The position numbers and the translations under genes were made by a program. DNA of 39,882 bases. Origin: Chitinophaga pinensis (lineage in GTDB: Bacteria > Bacteroidota > Bacteroidia > Flavobacteriales_D > Crocinitomicaceae). Under the pieces are notes generated by a model, which did no database searches, was not told the origin of the DNA, and saw only the letters and a list, made by a program, of their open reading frames with translations. The stretch spans positions 1 to 39,882 of the forward strand of contig CALPMC020000018.1 of the NCBI GenBank assembly GCA_943324565.2. The letters run 5' to 3'. Within the stretch, counting starts at the first letter, position 1. Every line of letters starts with the position of its first letter. Of the stretch, positions 17,391 to 26,022 are shown one piece after another.

Positions 17391-18911
17391 ATGGACATCT
17401 ATTCTTCCAAACAACGCTGGAAAATCGCACTGATTTTAATTTCATTGCTAATCATTGGTACATCGCTGTTTGTGTCTAATTCGATGGTTTCAAAAATTGC
17501 TGAACGCGAACGCGACAAAGCCAAACAATGGGCAGACGCTATCAAGAAAAAAGTGGAATTAGTGAAGTTAACGACACAGATTTTCACTGCACTTCGAGAA
17601 AAAGAGCGCGAAAAAATCCAAACAGTGGTTGATGCGCAATTAACGATTCTAAATCCCTCCGATTTATCGCTGAATCAAGACATTGACTTTGCACTAAAAA
17701 TCATTGAATCCAACAAAGATATTCCTGTTATTCTCTTGAATGACGACGGAACGCTTTCTCAACATCGGAATCTGCCAAAAAGTACAACAAATGACTCAAT
17801 TCCAAGCGATAATGAAATCGTTACATTAGCAAACGATTGGAAAAAAGAAGGACGATTTTTCACGATTACGGTTTTTGGTGATATGAAAATGGATTTTGTC
17901 TTTGGTGTTTCGAGTGAATTATTGCGATTAGAACACGAAAGCGACTCTTTGATAAAATCGTTTAACAAAGAATTGATTACCAATAAAACGCTGATTCCTG
18001 TTTTGTTGATGGACCAAAACAATAAAAAAGTGGAGGCAACAAATCTTCCTAAAAATCAAATTTCAAAGGAAAATCTTTCTAAAACAATTGCAAGCTTTAA
18101 AGAACAAAATGAACCTATTCTAATCAATTTCGGTACAGGAGAAAAAATCTTGTATTTCAGCGATAGTCCTGAGATTAAGCAATTAATTTGGTATCCATAC
18201 ATTCAATTTGGGGTGATGGGTTTAGTCGTTATCGTTGGATATCTGATGTTTTCTACTTTCCGAAAAGCGGAGCAAAATCAAGTTTGGGCAGGGATGGCAA
18301 AAGAAACAGCGCATCAATTGGGTACTCCCCTATCTTCATTAATGGCTTGGTTGGCCTATTTGGAGTCTTCGAATACCGATCCAATGATTGTCAACGAAAT
18401 GCAAAAAGATCTGGACCGATTAGAAAAAATCACCGACCGCTTCTCTAAAATTGGTTCAGGCGCAAAATTGGTTAATGAAGATTTGGTGGTGACAATAGGC
18501 AACAACCTAGAATATTTGCGCGCTCGTCTTTCTGATAAGGTAAAAATCGTGTTTAAAGTAGTAGACGAAGAACCGATAATTGTTCCTCATAATTCATCTT
18601 TAATTGAATGGGTTGTAGAGAACATCTGTAAAAACGCTGTTGATGCGATGGGAGGAAAAGGTAACCTCACCATTGAAATGCAAAAAGTTCCCGAATGGAT
18701 TCACATCGACATTAGCGACACTGGAAAAGGACTGACTCCTAAACAATTCAAAACGATTTTTCAACCCGGATTTTCAACTAAAAAACGTGGCTGGGGCTTG
18801 GGTTTAACACTTGTGAAACGCATCGTTGAAGAAAACCACAAAGGAAAAGTTTTTGTGATGAAATCCGAAATAGATAAAGGGACGACTTTTAGGATTAGTA
18901 TACCGCTTTAG
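17391..18911 (+). CDS. Membrane-bound sensor histidine kinase
   Basis: Two TM segments; DHp MAKETAHQLGTPLSSLMAWLAYL; HATPase boxes ENICKNAVDAMGGKG, ISDTGKGL, KKRGWGLGLTLVKRIVEENHKG. Confidence 0.93.
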   Translation: MDIYSSKQRWKIALILISLLIIGTSLFVSNSMVSKIAERERDKAKQWADAIKKKVELVKLTTQIFTALREKEREKIQTVVDAQLTILNPSDLSLNQDIDFALKIIESNKDIPVILLNDDGTLSQHRNLPKSTTNDSIPSDNEIVTLANDWKKEGRFFTITVFGDMKMDFVFGVSSELLRLEHESDSLIKSFNKELITNKTLIPVLLMDQNNKKVEATNLPKNQISKENLSKTIASFKEQNEPILINFGTGEKILYFSDSPEIKQLIWYPYIQFGVMGLVVIVGYLMFSTFRKAEQNQVWAGMAKETAHQLGTPLSSLMAWLAYLESSNTDPMIVNEMQKDLDRLEKITDRFSKIGSGAKLVNEDLVVTIGNNLEYLRARLSDKVKIVFKVVDEEPIIVPHNSSLIEWVVENICKNAVDAMGGKGNLTIEMQKVPEWIHIDISDTGKGLTPKQFKTIFQPGFSTKKRGWGLGLTLVKRIVEENHKGKVFVMKSEIDKGTTFRISIPL

Positions 18912-19148
18912 GATTGTTGATTTTTGATGCTTGATGTTTGATTAGGATTTTTAATCGAAGAAAATCTTTGTAAATCTTTACTCTAAGTAAAACTTTTTAA
19001 CTCTCATCAACTAGTAATGGTTTCAGGTAAATCTTAAAAGATAGAGTCAGTAAAATGTTTTGAATGAGCTTTTTTTGTTCTGAAAAAAATTAATTTTCCT
19101 TGAAAATCCTAACTTTTAAACAAATCAAGCTGAAATTCTCCTAACAGT

Positions 19149-19520
19149 TCAAATTTCAATCGATAAAAATCTATCCAATAACATCGCAAAAATTCGCTTA
19201 TCTATTTCTTTTTTCTTTGAATAGTAAAATTGATATTCTGAATTTGTTAAAAGACCGGTTATTTGTCCCAAAAGTTGATTTTTTACCTCTATTTTTGAAA
19301 CAATACCTTTGATTAAAAACCGTCTTCTTTCAGCTGTGAGTTCTTGTTTTAAAAGTTTATCAAGCAGAGGATTGTTACTAACTTCTATTTCAAATATCGC
19401 ATGCTGAAATTTTAAAATTGGACGTAAAACTTCATTTTGAAATCTCTCAATCTCAGTTGTTGTTTTGTTTTCTGTCTCAATTATCGGTCGTAGTTCTTTC
19501 AGTATAGTTTCATTCCTCAT
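19149..19520 (-). CDS. Hypothetical protein (123 aa, predicted mostly helical)
   Basis: ORF MRNETILKELRPIIETENKTTTEIERFQNEVLRPILKFQHAIFEIEV... with plausible composition; no confident family. Confidence 0.6.
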   Translation of the reverse strand: MRNETILKELRPIIETENKTTTEIERFQNEVLRPILKFQHAIFEIEVSNNPLLDKLLKQELTAERRRFLIKGIVSKIEVKNQLLGQITGLLTNSEYQFYYSKKKEIDKRIFAMLLDRFLSIEI

Positions 19521-19686
19521 AGAACATAAAACACTTTTAATTTAATTGTGTTCATATTTTAAAACTTTAAAATTTCAAAACGTGCGTCTGTGGAAGGTTC
19601 TTAATTATCTGATTCTATTGTCCTATTCGAAATAAATGGAATTGCCATTCAAAACCGCCCTTCGCAATTTTTCAGCAACTTTTCAC

Positions 19687-19694
19687 TAACTTCG
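19687..19694 (+). promoter_or_regulatory. Putative -7 box TAACTTCG, 6 nt from ATG of gldA
   Basis: TANNTTYG match; ATG at 19701. Confidence 0.45.
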
Positions 19695-19700
19695 CCCACG

Positions 19701-20600
19701 ATGTCAATAGAGGTAAAAAATTTATTCAAATACTACGGAGAACAAGCTGCGGTTCGCGACGTGAGTTTCTCTGTAAAGAAAGGTGAAATCGTTGGTTTCT
19801 TAGGGCCAAACGGTGCCGGAAAATCAACGACGATGAAAATCATAACGGGCTACATTCCAGCATCTTCGGGTGAAGTGTATGTTTCTGGAATGAAAGTCGA
19901 TGTGGAGAATCTGAAAACGCGACAAATCATTGGTTATTTGCCTGAAAACAATCCACTTTACACAGATATGTATGTGAAAGAATACTTGGAATTTGTGGGT
20001 GGAATTTACAGAATTAAAAATCTGAAATCGCGCGTTGCTGAAATGATTGATGCAGTTGGTTTGGAAGTAGAACAAAACAAGAAAATTGGCGCACTTTCAA
20101 AAGGTTACCGTCAGCGTGTAGGCTTGGCGCAAGCAATTATTCACGATCCAGAAGTATTGATTTTAGACGAACCTACAACAGGTTTGGACCCGAATCAATT
20201 GGTGGAAATTCGCGAGTTGATTAAAAACATTGGGAAAGAAAAAACGGTAATGCTTTCAACGCATATCATGCAAGAAGTTGAGGCGATTTGCGACCGAATT
20301 GTTATCATTTCGAAAGGACAAATTGTTGCCGATGATAAAGCAGCTTCTTTGCAAAAAGAGAATGATCATCAAACGGTTTATGTAGAATTTGACAAACAAG
20401 TTTCCAAAGCGCAATTGACTAAAATTCCTGCAGTTAGAAAAGTGCAATCGGTTCAAAACGGTTGGTTGTTAGAAACGGTGGAAGAAGTTGATTTACGTAA
20501 AGAAGTCGCACAATTTGCACAAAAAGAAAACTGGTTGATTTTGACTTTAAAAATCGAGCAAAAAACATTAGAAGAAGTATTCAAAGAATTAACAAAATAA
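19701..20600 (+). CDS. gldA: Gliding motility-associated ABC transporter ATP-binding subunit GldA
   Basis: Walker [10 protein letters not shown], signature [14 protein letters not shown], Walker [16 protein letters not shown]; overall sequence matches the GldA family ([23 protein letters not shown]...). Confidence 0.9.
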   Translation: MSIEVKNLFKYYGEQAAVRDVSFSVKKGEIVGFLGPNGAGKSTTMKIITGYIPASSGEVYVSGMKVDVENLKTRQIIGYLPENNPLYTDMYVKEYLEFVGGIYRIKNLKSRVAEMIDAVGLEVEQNKKIGALSKGYRQRVGLAQAIIHDPEVLILDEPTTGLDPNQLVEIRELIKNIGKEKTVMLSTHIMQEVEAICDRIVIISKGQIVADDKAASLQKENDHQTVYVEFDKQVSKAQLTKIPAVRKVQSVQNGWLLETVEEVDLRKEVAQFAQKENWLILTLKIEQKTLEEVFKELTK

Positions 20601-20601
20601 A

Positions 20602-21879
20602 ATGCCAACGAACTTTATCGAAGAATTAACATGGAGAGGGATGATTCACGACATCATGCCTGGAACGGAAGAAGAACTTTTAAAACAGCGTTCAAGCGGT
20701 TACATTGGCTTCGATCCAACAGCTGATTCCTTACACGTTGGACATTTGGTGCAAATCATGACGTTGGTTCATTTTCAGCGCGCGGGACACAAACCGTTTG
20801 CGTTAGTTGGTGGTGCAACAGGAATGGTGGGCGATCCTTCAGGGAAATCGCAAGAGCGTAATTTATTGGATGCTGAAACTTTGAATCACAATGTGGCGTG
20901 TGTGAAATCGCAATTGGAAAAATTCTTGGATTTTTCAGGTGAAAATGCAGCTGAAATGGTGAACAATTACGATTGGTTTCAGAACATGAGCTTTTTGGAT
21001 TTCATTCGCGACGTTGGAAAACACATCACTGTAAATTACATGTTATCAAAAGATTCAGTAAAAAAACGCTTGGAAACAGGAATGTCTTTTACTGAATTCT
21101 CCTACCAATTGGTGCAAGGTTACGACTTTTACCATTTGAATCTTCACCACAATTGTATCGTTCAAATGGGCGGTTCAGACCAGTGGGGAAATATCGTTAC
21201 AGGAACAGAATTGATTCGCAGAAAATCAGGAGGAGAAGCGTATGCCGTAACCACACCTTTGATTAAAAAAGCAGACGGAACGAAGTTCGGAAAAACAGAA
21301 GGTGGAAGCGTTTGGCTGGATCCTGAAAAAACGAGTCCGTACCAATTTTACCAATTTTGGTTGAATTCAAGCGATGCAGACTCCGTAAATTACATCCGTA
21401 TTTTTACGTTACGTTCGAAAGAAGAAATTGAAGCATTGGAAACTGAACACAACGAAGCACCGCATTTGCGTCTTCTACAAAAAGCGATTGCAGAAGACAT
21501 TACAACACGTGTTCACGGAGCAGAAGCATTGCATGCAGCGATTGCAGCAAGTAATATTTTGTTTGGAAAATCCACTTCTGACGATTTAAAATCCTTGAGC
21601 GAGAAAGACTTTTTCAGCGTGTTTGAAGGCGTTCCTCAAGCGACCATTTCACGTGAAGAATTCGGTGACGGAATCAGCATCGTGGAAGCAATGGCTGCAA
21701 AAACAAATTTCTTGGCATCTAATGGAGAAGCAAGACGCGAATTGAAAGCAAACGCTATTGCAGTCAACAAAGAAAAAGTTACTGAAAGCTTCGTTATAAC
21801 TGCGGAGCACTTAATCAATAACAAATACGTTTTGCTCGGAAAAGGCAAGAAGAACAATTATATTTTGGTGGTGGAGTAA
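20602..21879 (+). CDS. tyrS: Tyrosyl-tRNA synthetase
   Basis: [20 protein letters not shown] (HIGH region), [32 protein letters not shown] (KMSKS variant KFGKT), C-terminal S4-like segment. Confidence 0.97.
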   Translation: MPTNFIEELTWRGMIHDIMPGTEEELLKQRSSGYIGFDPTADSLHVGHLVQIMTLVHFQRAGHKPFALVGGATGMVGDPSGKSQERNLLDAETLNHNVACVKSQLEKFLDFSGENAAEMVNNYDWFQNMSFLDFIRDVGKHITVNYMLSKDSVKKRLETGMSFTEFSYQLVQGYDFYHLNLHHNCIVQMGGSDQWGNIVTGTELIRRKSGGEAYAVTTPLIKKADGTKFGKTEGGSVWLDPEKTSPYQFYQFWLNSSDADSVNYIRIFTLRSKEEIEALETEHNEAPHLRLLQKAIAEDITTRVHGAEALHAAIAASNILFGKSTSDDLKSLSEKDFFSVFEGVPQATISREEFGDGISIVEAMAAKTNFLASNGEARRELKANAIAVNKEKVTESFVITAEHLINNKYVLLGKGKKNNYILVVE

Positions 21880-21927
21880 GTTGCACAGGATTTGGAAAAA
21901 CTGAGTAAGTTGCGCAGGATTTGGAAA
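21874..21927. repeat. Two direct repeats GAGTAAGTTGC(A/G)CAGGATTTGGAAA
   Basis: 21874-21898 and 21903-21927 differ at one base; the first contains the tyrS stop codon. Confidence 0.85.
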
Positions 21928-21950
21928 TCCTGCGCAACTTACTCAGTTTT
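21897..21950. terminator. Perfect 26-bp palindrome, probable bidirectional terminator between convergent tyrS and coaE
   Basis: AAAACTGAGTAAGTTGCGCAGGATTT-GG-AAATCCTGCGCAACTTACTCAGTTTT. Confidence 0.85.
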
Positions 21951-22530
21951 AAACTATTTTCAAGCGCTCAATTACCTCTTCAAGCTGATTCAAAAGCGGA
22001 CTTTCACCATCATTTAAAATTTGTAAAGACGTCATTTTGCGTTTTTCATTATCATTCATTTGATTATTCATCCGCGCTAAAACTTCCTCTTTGGTGATAA
22101 TATCTCTTTTTAAAACACGTTTCAAACGTAATTCTTCAGGTGCATAAACTAAAATTGTAGCATCGAAATTGCGATAAGCACCCGTTTCAAAAAGAATGGC
22201 AGCTTCATTAAAAATTAAATCACTTGATTGCGCTTTTGCCCAATCTTCAAAATCTTGTCGTACAATTGGATGAATTAACTGATTGACTTTCAATCGGAGT
22301 TCGTCATTCGAGAAAATTGCAGTTGCAAGCACTTTTTTGTCTAATTCGCCACCGAAGTAAACATTTTCACCTACGAGGTCAATCAATCCCTGACGAATTC
22401 TAGAATGAGCGTTTGTCAATTCTTTTGAGCGAACATCTGAATAGTAAACAGGATAACCCATTCGCTCGATGATCGTCGCAATAAATGATTTCCCTGAGCC
22501 GATTCCTCCTGTGATTCCGATTCTCTTCAT
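21949..22530 (-). CDS. coaE: Dephospho-CoA kinase
   Basis: MKRIGITGGIGSGKSFIATIIERMGYPVYYSDVRSKEL (P-loop), LIFNEAAILFETG, LRLKRVLKRD. Confidence 0.95.
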   Translation of the reverse strand: MKRIGITGGIGSGKSFIATIIERMGYPVYYSDVRSKELTNAHSRIRQGLIDLVGENVYFGGELDKKVLATAIFSNDELRLKVNQLIHPIVRQDFEDWAKAQSSDLIFNEAAILFETGAYRNFDATILVYAPEELRLKRVLKRDIITKEEVLARMNNQMNDNEKRKMTSLQILNDGESPLLNQLEEVIERLKIV

Positions 22531-22535
22531 TGGAA

Positions 22536-22543
22536 CGAAGTTA
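22536..22543 (-). promoter_or_regulatory. Putative -7 box TAACTTCG, 5 nt from ATG of coaE
   Basis: Plus-strand CGAAGTTA; start codon 22530..22528. Confidence 0.4.
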
Positions 22544-22563
22544 ATTCAATTAAAAATACGCTT

Positions 22564-23838
22564 TCAAAATTTCTTCAAAAATGCTTCTAATTCCCAAGCA
22601 GGGACAAAATAAATTCCATCTTTTTCTTCATAAGGTAATTCATCCATTGTGACAATTAACTTAGGATTGTTGTTTTTAAGTGAAATTAAATTTCCAAACT
22701 CACGATTGTAAGTTTCTTCATTTTCTAGTGTGTAAGCAACTTGAACAAACAAGATTGAATTATTTCTTGTTACTACAAAGTCAATTTCTTTATTGCGCAT
22801 AGCACCCACTTGAACCTTAAAGTTTGATTTCAAGAAATCCAAATAGATACTATTTTCCAAAAGATTCCCAAAACTTGGAGGGGCTGTACCAAATAAATAA
22901 TTCCTAAAAGCTAAATCGTTCAAGTAATATTTAACAGTTCCGCTCAGTAATTCTTTGCCTTTAATGTCATAGCGTTCACACTTATGAATGACGAAAGTCT
23001 GGTTCAGATAATTCAAATAATTTGCAAGTGTTTCGTAATTCGTTTTTCTTTTTTTACTCTCAAAATAATTCATCAAGTTGTTAACCGAAAACAAATTTGA
23101 AACGTTATTTACAACATAGTTAAAGATGTCTAAAAGTAAAGCTGTGTCTTTGATTGAAAAACGCTGAACAATATCACGAAGAATTATCGTATCCTTTAAA
23201 GAAGAAACATAATGATTTTTACTTTCGTCAGTTGGTAAATGAAATAATTCTGGTAAAGCACCTTCCTTCATAAAACGGGAATAGTTTTTCCTTGATTTCT
23301 CTTTTTTCTGAAACGAACAATACTCCTCAAAACGAAACGGTAAGATTTCAAATTTTACGTATCTTCCAGACAATAAGCTTGCTAACTCACCTGAAAGCAA
23401 TTCTGAGTTCGAACCTGTTATAAATAAATCGATTGCTAATGTGAAATCTTGGGATAAAGAATTTACAATTCGTTCCCAGTCTTCGATTTGTTGAATTTCG
23501 TCGATAAAAACATACAATCGTCCTTCGATTTTAAAATGAATTAAGTAATCTTGAATAAGTGCGTTTAAATCCTGATAGTTTTCAAGAAAATCAAAATCCG
23601 TAAATTCCTTGTTAATATATAAGGTGTTTTGTGAAGACACCCCTGTATTTATCAAGTGTTGAATGTATTGTCGAAGCACATAACTTTTCCCAACACGCCT
23701 TTGCCCAACCAACACTTTAACAAGCCTAGAGTCTTTAAATTGAAGTAATTGATCTAAATAATTTTGACGTACAAATCCTGTTTTTATGGTTTGATTCCAA
23801 AAATTATACTTTGCTATTTTGTTGAAATTTTCAGTCAT
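22564..23838 (-). CDS. AAA_14/DUF4143-type ATPase
   Basis: VLVGQRRVGKSYVLRQYI (P-loop), LYVFIDEIQQIEDWERIVNSL (Walker B), LFITGSNSELLSGELASLLSGRYVKFEILPFRFEEYC, C-terminal nuclease-like EIDFVVTRNNSILFVQVAY. Start set to ATG 23838 rather than the listed TTG at 23856. Confidence 0.9.
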   Translation of the reverse strand: MTENFNKIAKYNFWNQTIKTGFVRQNYLDQLLQFKDSRLVKVLVGQRRVGKSYVLRQYIQHLINTGVSSQNTLYINKEFTDFDFLENYQDLNALIQDYLIHFKIEGRLYVFIDEIQQIEDWERIVNSLSQDFTLAIDLFITGSNSELLSGELASLLSGRYVKFEILPFRFEEYCSFQKKEKSRKNYSRFMKEGALPELFHLPTDESKNHYVSSLKDTIILRDIVQRFSIKDTALLLDIFNYVVNNVSNLFSVNNLMNYFESKKRKTNYETLANYLNYLNQTFVIHKCERYDIKGKELLSGTVKYYLNDLAFRNYLFGTAPPSFGNLLENSIYLDFLKSNFKVQVGAMRNKEIDFVVTRNNSILFVQVAYTLENEETYNREFGNLISLKNNNPKLIVTMDELPYEEKDGIYFVPAWELEAFLKKF

Positions 23839-23853
23839 AATATATTGATTCGA

Positions 23854-23861
23854 CAAATTTA
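23854..23861 (-). promoter_or_regulatory. Putative -7 box TAAATTTG for the AAA/DUF4143 gene
   Basis: Plus-strand CAAATTTA, 15 nt upstream of ATG 23838. Confidence 0.4.
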
Positions 23862-24062
23862 CTATATTTTCTGATAGAACATAATATTTTGTAATTTTTG
23901 CAATATTTTTAAGTACATCTGAAAATTTTGCACAAAAGACAATAAATTCAAGTGAGAAAAGCGGCTAGTATTTTAAAATTAATAGATCGTAGAATCCTAA
24001 AATTAGTAGGTTATTAATTTAAGTCGCCCTTTTTATTATACATTTTTAAGAATTTAAAATGC

Positions 24063-24070
24063 TAATTTCG
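24063..24070 (+). promoter_or_regulatory. Putative -7 box TAATTTCG, 4 nt from ATG of the methyltransferase
   Basis: TANNTTYG match; ATG 24075. Confidence 0.45.
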
Positions 24071-24074
24071 CACA

Positions 24075-24809
24075 ATGAATCAAAAAGAGTGGTTTGCGGA
24101 ATGGTTTGACACGAGTTATTATCACCAGTTGTATCAAAACCGCAATGAAGAAGAAGCTGCTTTGTTTATTTCGAACTTATTGCAATTTCTGAATTTACCA
24201 AAATCTTACAACTTATTGGATTTAGCTTGCGGAAAAGGTCGTCATTCAGTGACCTTAAATTCCTTTGGTTACGAAGTTTTAGGTGTTGACTTGGCAGCGA
24301 ATAGCATTCAAGAAGCTTCCAAATTTCAAAATGAATCGCTTTCATTTGCTACACACGACATGCGCGAAGTGATTGAAGACAAAACGTTTGATGCGATTTT
24401 TAATCTTTTTACAAGTTTTGGTTATTTCGACCATGAAAGTGAAAATGAAAAAGTGTGTGCCTCAATCGCAAAAATGCTTGCTCCAAAAGGAAAATTAATC
24501 ATTGATTTTATGAATGCGGAGAAAGTGATTCAACAATTAGTGGCGGAAGAAGTTAAACAAGTTGGAGACTTGGCATTTAATCTAGAGCGACGTTATGACG
24601 GAAAACACATCTACAAAGACATTCGTTTTCAAGATAATGGACAAGATTTTCATTTCACTGAACGTGTTCAAGCTTTGAAACTTGCCGATTTTACACGTTT
24701 ATTGCAAACTGATTTTAACATACTAGCAACTTTCGGGACTTTTGATTTACAAGCTTATTCTCCAACAACCTCCGATCGATTAATCATTATAGCAGAGCGA
24801 AAAATATGA
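24075..24809 (+). CDS. Class I SAM-dependent methyltransferase
   Basis: NLLDLACGKGRHSVTLNSFGYEVLGVDLAANSIQEA (motif I and post-I), FDAIFNLFTSFGYF. Confidence 0.92.
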   Translation: MNQKEWFAEWFDTSYYHQLYQNRNEEEAALFISNLLQFLNLPKSYNLLDLACGKGRHSVTLNSFGYEVLGVDLAANSIQEASKFQNESLSFATHDMREVIEDKTFDAIFNLFTSFGYFDHESENEKVCASIAKMLAPKGKLIIDFMNAEKVIQQLVAEEVKQVGDLAFNLERRYDGKHIYKDIRFQDNGQDFHFTERVQALKLADFTRLLQTDFNILATFGTFDLQAYSPTTSDRLIIIAERKI

Positions 24810-25531
24810 ATTTAAGTACGGTATTTATTGGATTATTCGTTTCTGTAATCATTGGTGGAGTTGTGGTTAATTACCTTCACGCTACGAATAAAAATCAGTT
24901 CATTAAACTTGCATTGGCGTTTAGTGGCGGTTTTTTGTTGGCCATTATTTTTCAGCATCTACTTCCTGATTTATACCACGAAGGCGCGGGAGCTATTGGG
25001 GTTTATATTCTAATTGGTTTTCTGGTTCAGTTAATTTTAGAATATTTTTCTGGCGGAATTGAACACGGTCACGTTCACGTGCATCAAGGTCAGCCTTTGC
25101 CTTGGGCCTTGTTTATTTCACTTTCTGTGCATTCTGTCATCGAAGGAATTCCGTTGGGAAATCAATATATGGGCATTGTTTCTGACCACGGTCATGCACA
25201 CGGTTCACTTTTTTGGGGAATCATTTTCCATCAAATTCCAGTTTCAATCGCACTTATGACTTTGTTAATGAGCACCAAACTTTCAACACTTCAATCGTGG
25301 TTGGTTTTAATCGCTTTTGGAATTATGACACCACTTGGAGTATTGCTTGGATTTGCCGTTTCTCCTGAGCAATTAGGAATTGATGTTCACGTAATTTTAG
25401 CAATTGTTGTCGGAATGTTCTTACATATTTCAACAACTATCATTTTTGAAACCACTGAAAACCATAAATTTAACTTGCTGAAATTGGTAAGTATTGTTTT
25501 CGGTTGTGGCTTGGCGATGGTGATGTATTGA
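24806..25531 (+). CDS. ZIP family metal transporter
   Basis: Multi-TM; His-rich loop EHGHVHVHQGQ; SLSVHSVIEGIPLG and FHQIPVSIALMTLL motifs; ATGA overlap with the upstream gene. Confidence 0.9.
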   Translation: MNLSTVFIGLFVSVIIGGVVVNYLHATNKNQFIKLALAFSGGFLLAIIFQHLLPDLYHEGAGAIGVYILIGFLVQLILEYFSGGIEHGHVHVHQGQPLPWALFISLSVHSVIEGIPLGNQYMGIVSDHGHAHGSLFWGIIFHQIPVSIALMTLLMSTKLSTLQSWLVLIAFGIMTPLGVLLGFAVSPEQLGIDVHVILAIVVGMFLHISTTIIFETTENHKFNLLKLVSIVFGCGLAMVMY

Positions 25532-25573
25532 GGAAGAACAGTAAAAAAACATCTTGATTTTCAGTGTTTTGTA

Positions 25574-25618
25574 ACAAAGTAAGGGCAATTTTTTCACTTT
25601 CTTGTCACAAAGTAAGGG
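25574..25618. repeat. Two direct repeats of ACAAAGTAAGGG, 33-nt period
   Basis: 25574-25585 and 25607-25618 identical. Confidence 0.7.
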
Positions 25619-25655
25619 TAAATTTATTTTTAGGGTTGAAAAAACAAGCTTTTTT

Positions 25656-25768
25656 AGATTCCTCACGTTGTTCGGAAGGATTCTTGCGGTGGGGTAAATA
25701 GTCGAAAATGCTACGCATTTTCGCAAACCTCCCATGACAGCAGTCTTTCCGAACGGAGTGAGGAATCT
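25656..25768. repeat. Nested palindromic intergenic repeat
   Basis: Outer arms AGATTCCTCACgttGTTCGGAAgGAtT / AgTCtTTCCGAACggaGTGAGGAATCT; inner perfect hairpin CGAAAATGC-TAC-GCATTTTCG at 25703-25723. Confidence 0.85.
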
Positions 25769-25993
25769 TTTGAAAATCAATAATCATTCTCCGCGACAGA
25801 CTCAACACTTAAATAGTGTCATTGTTTCTAAAAAGTAATCCTTTTAACTCCATTATCTCTGTGTCTCTGTGGTAAAAAAGCGCAGAATTCCTTTTTTTTT
25901 CAAGATGAGAAACAAACTAAACCCACTTGTTTTTTTGTCTCTCTTTTAACGCTAGGATTGAATTTTATACTATGATTCTACTTCTTTTTTTCT

Positions 25994-26001
25994 TATTTTT
26001 G
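25994..26001 (+). promoter_or_regulatory. Putative -7 box TATTTTTG for maeB
   Basis: TANNTTTG, followed by a 21-nt A-rich leader to ATG 26023. Confidence 0.45.
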
Positions 26002-26022
26002 CACCCCTAAAAAAATTAAAAA

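Noticed and set aside
25430-25780. 116-aa and 67-aa minus-strand ORFs (25430-25780, 25605-25808)
   Set aside because: They read through the ZIP gene 3' end, direct repeats and nested palindrome; composition is not protein-like.
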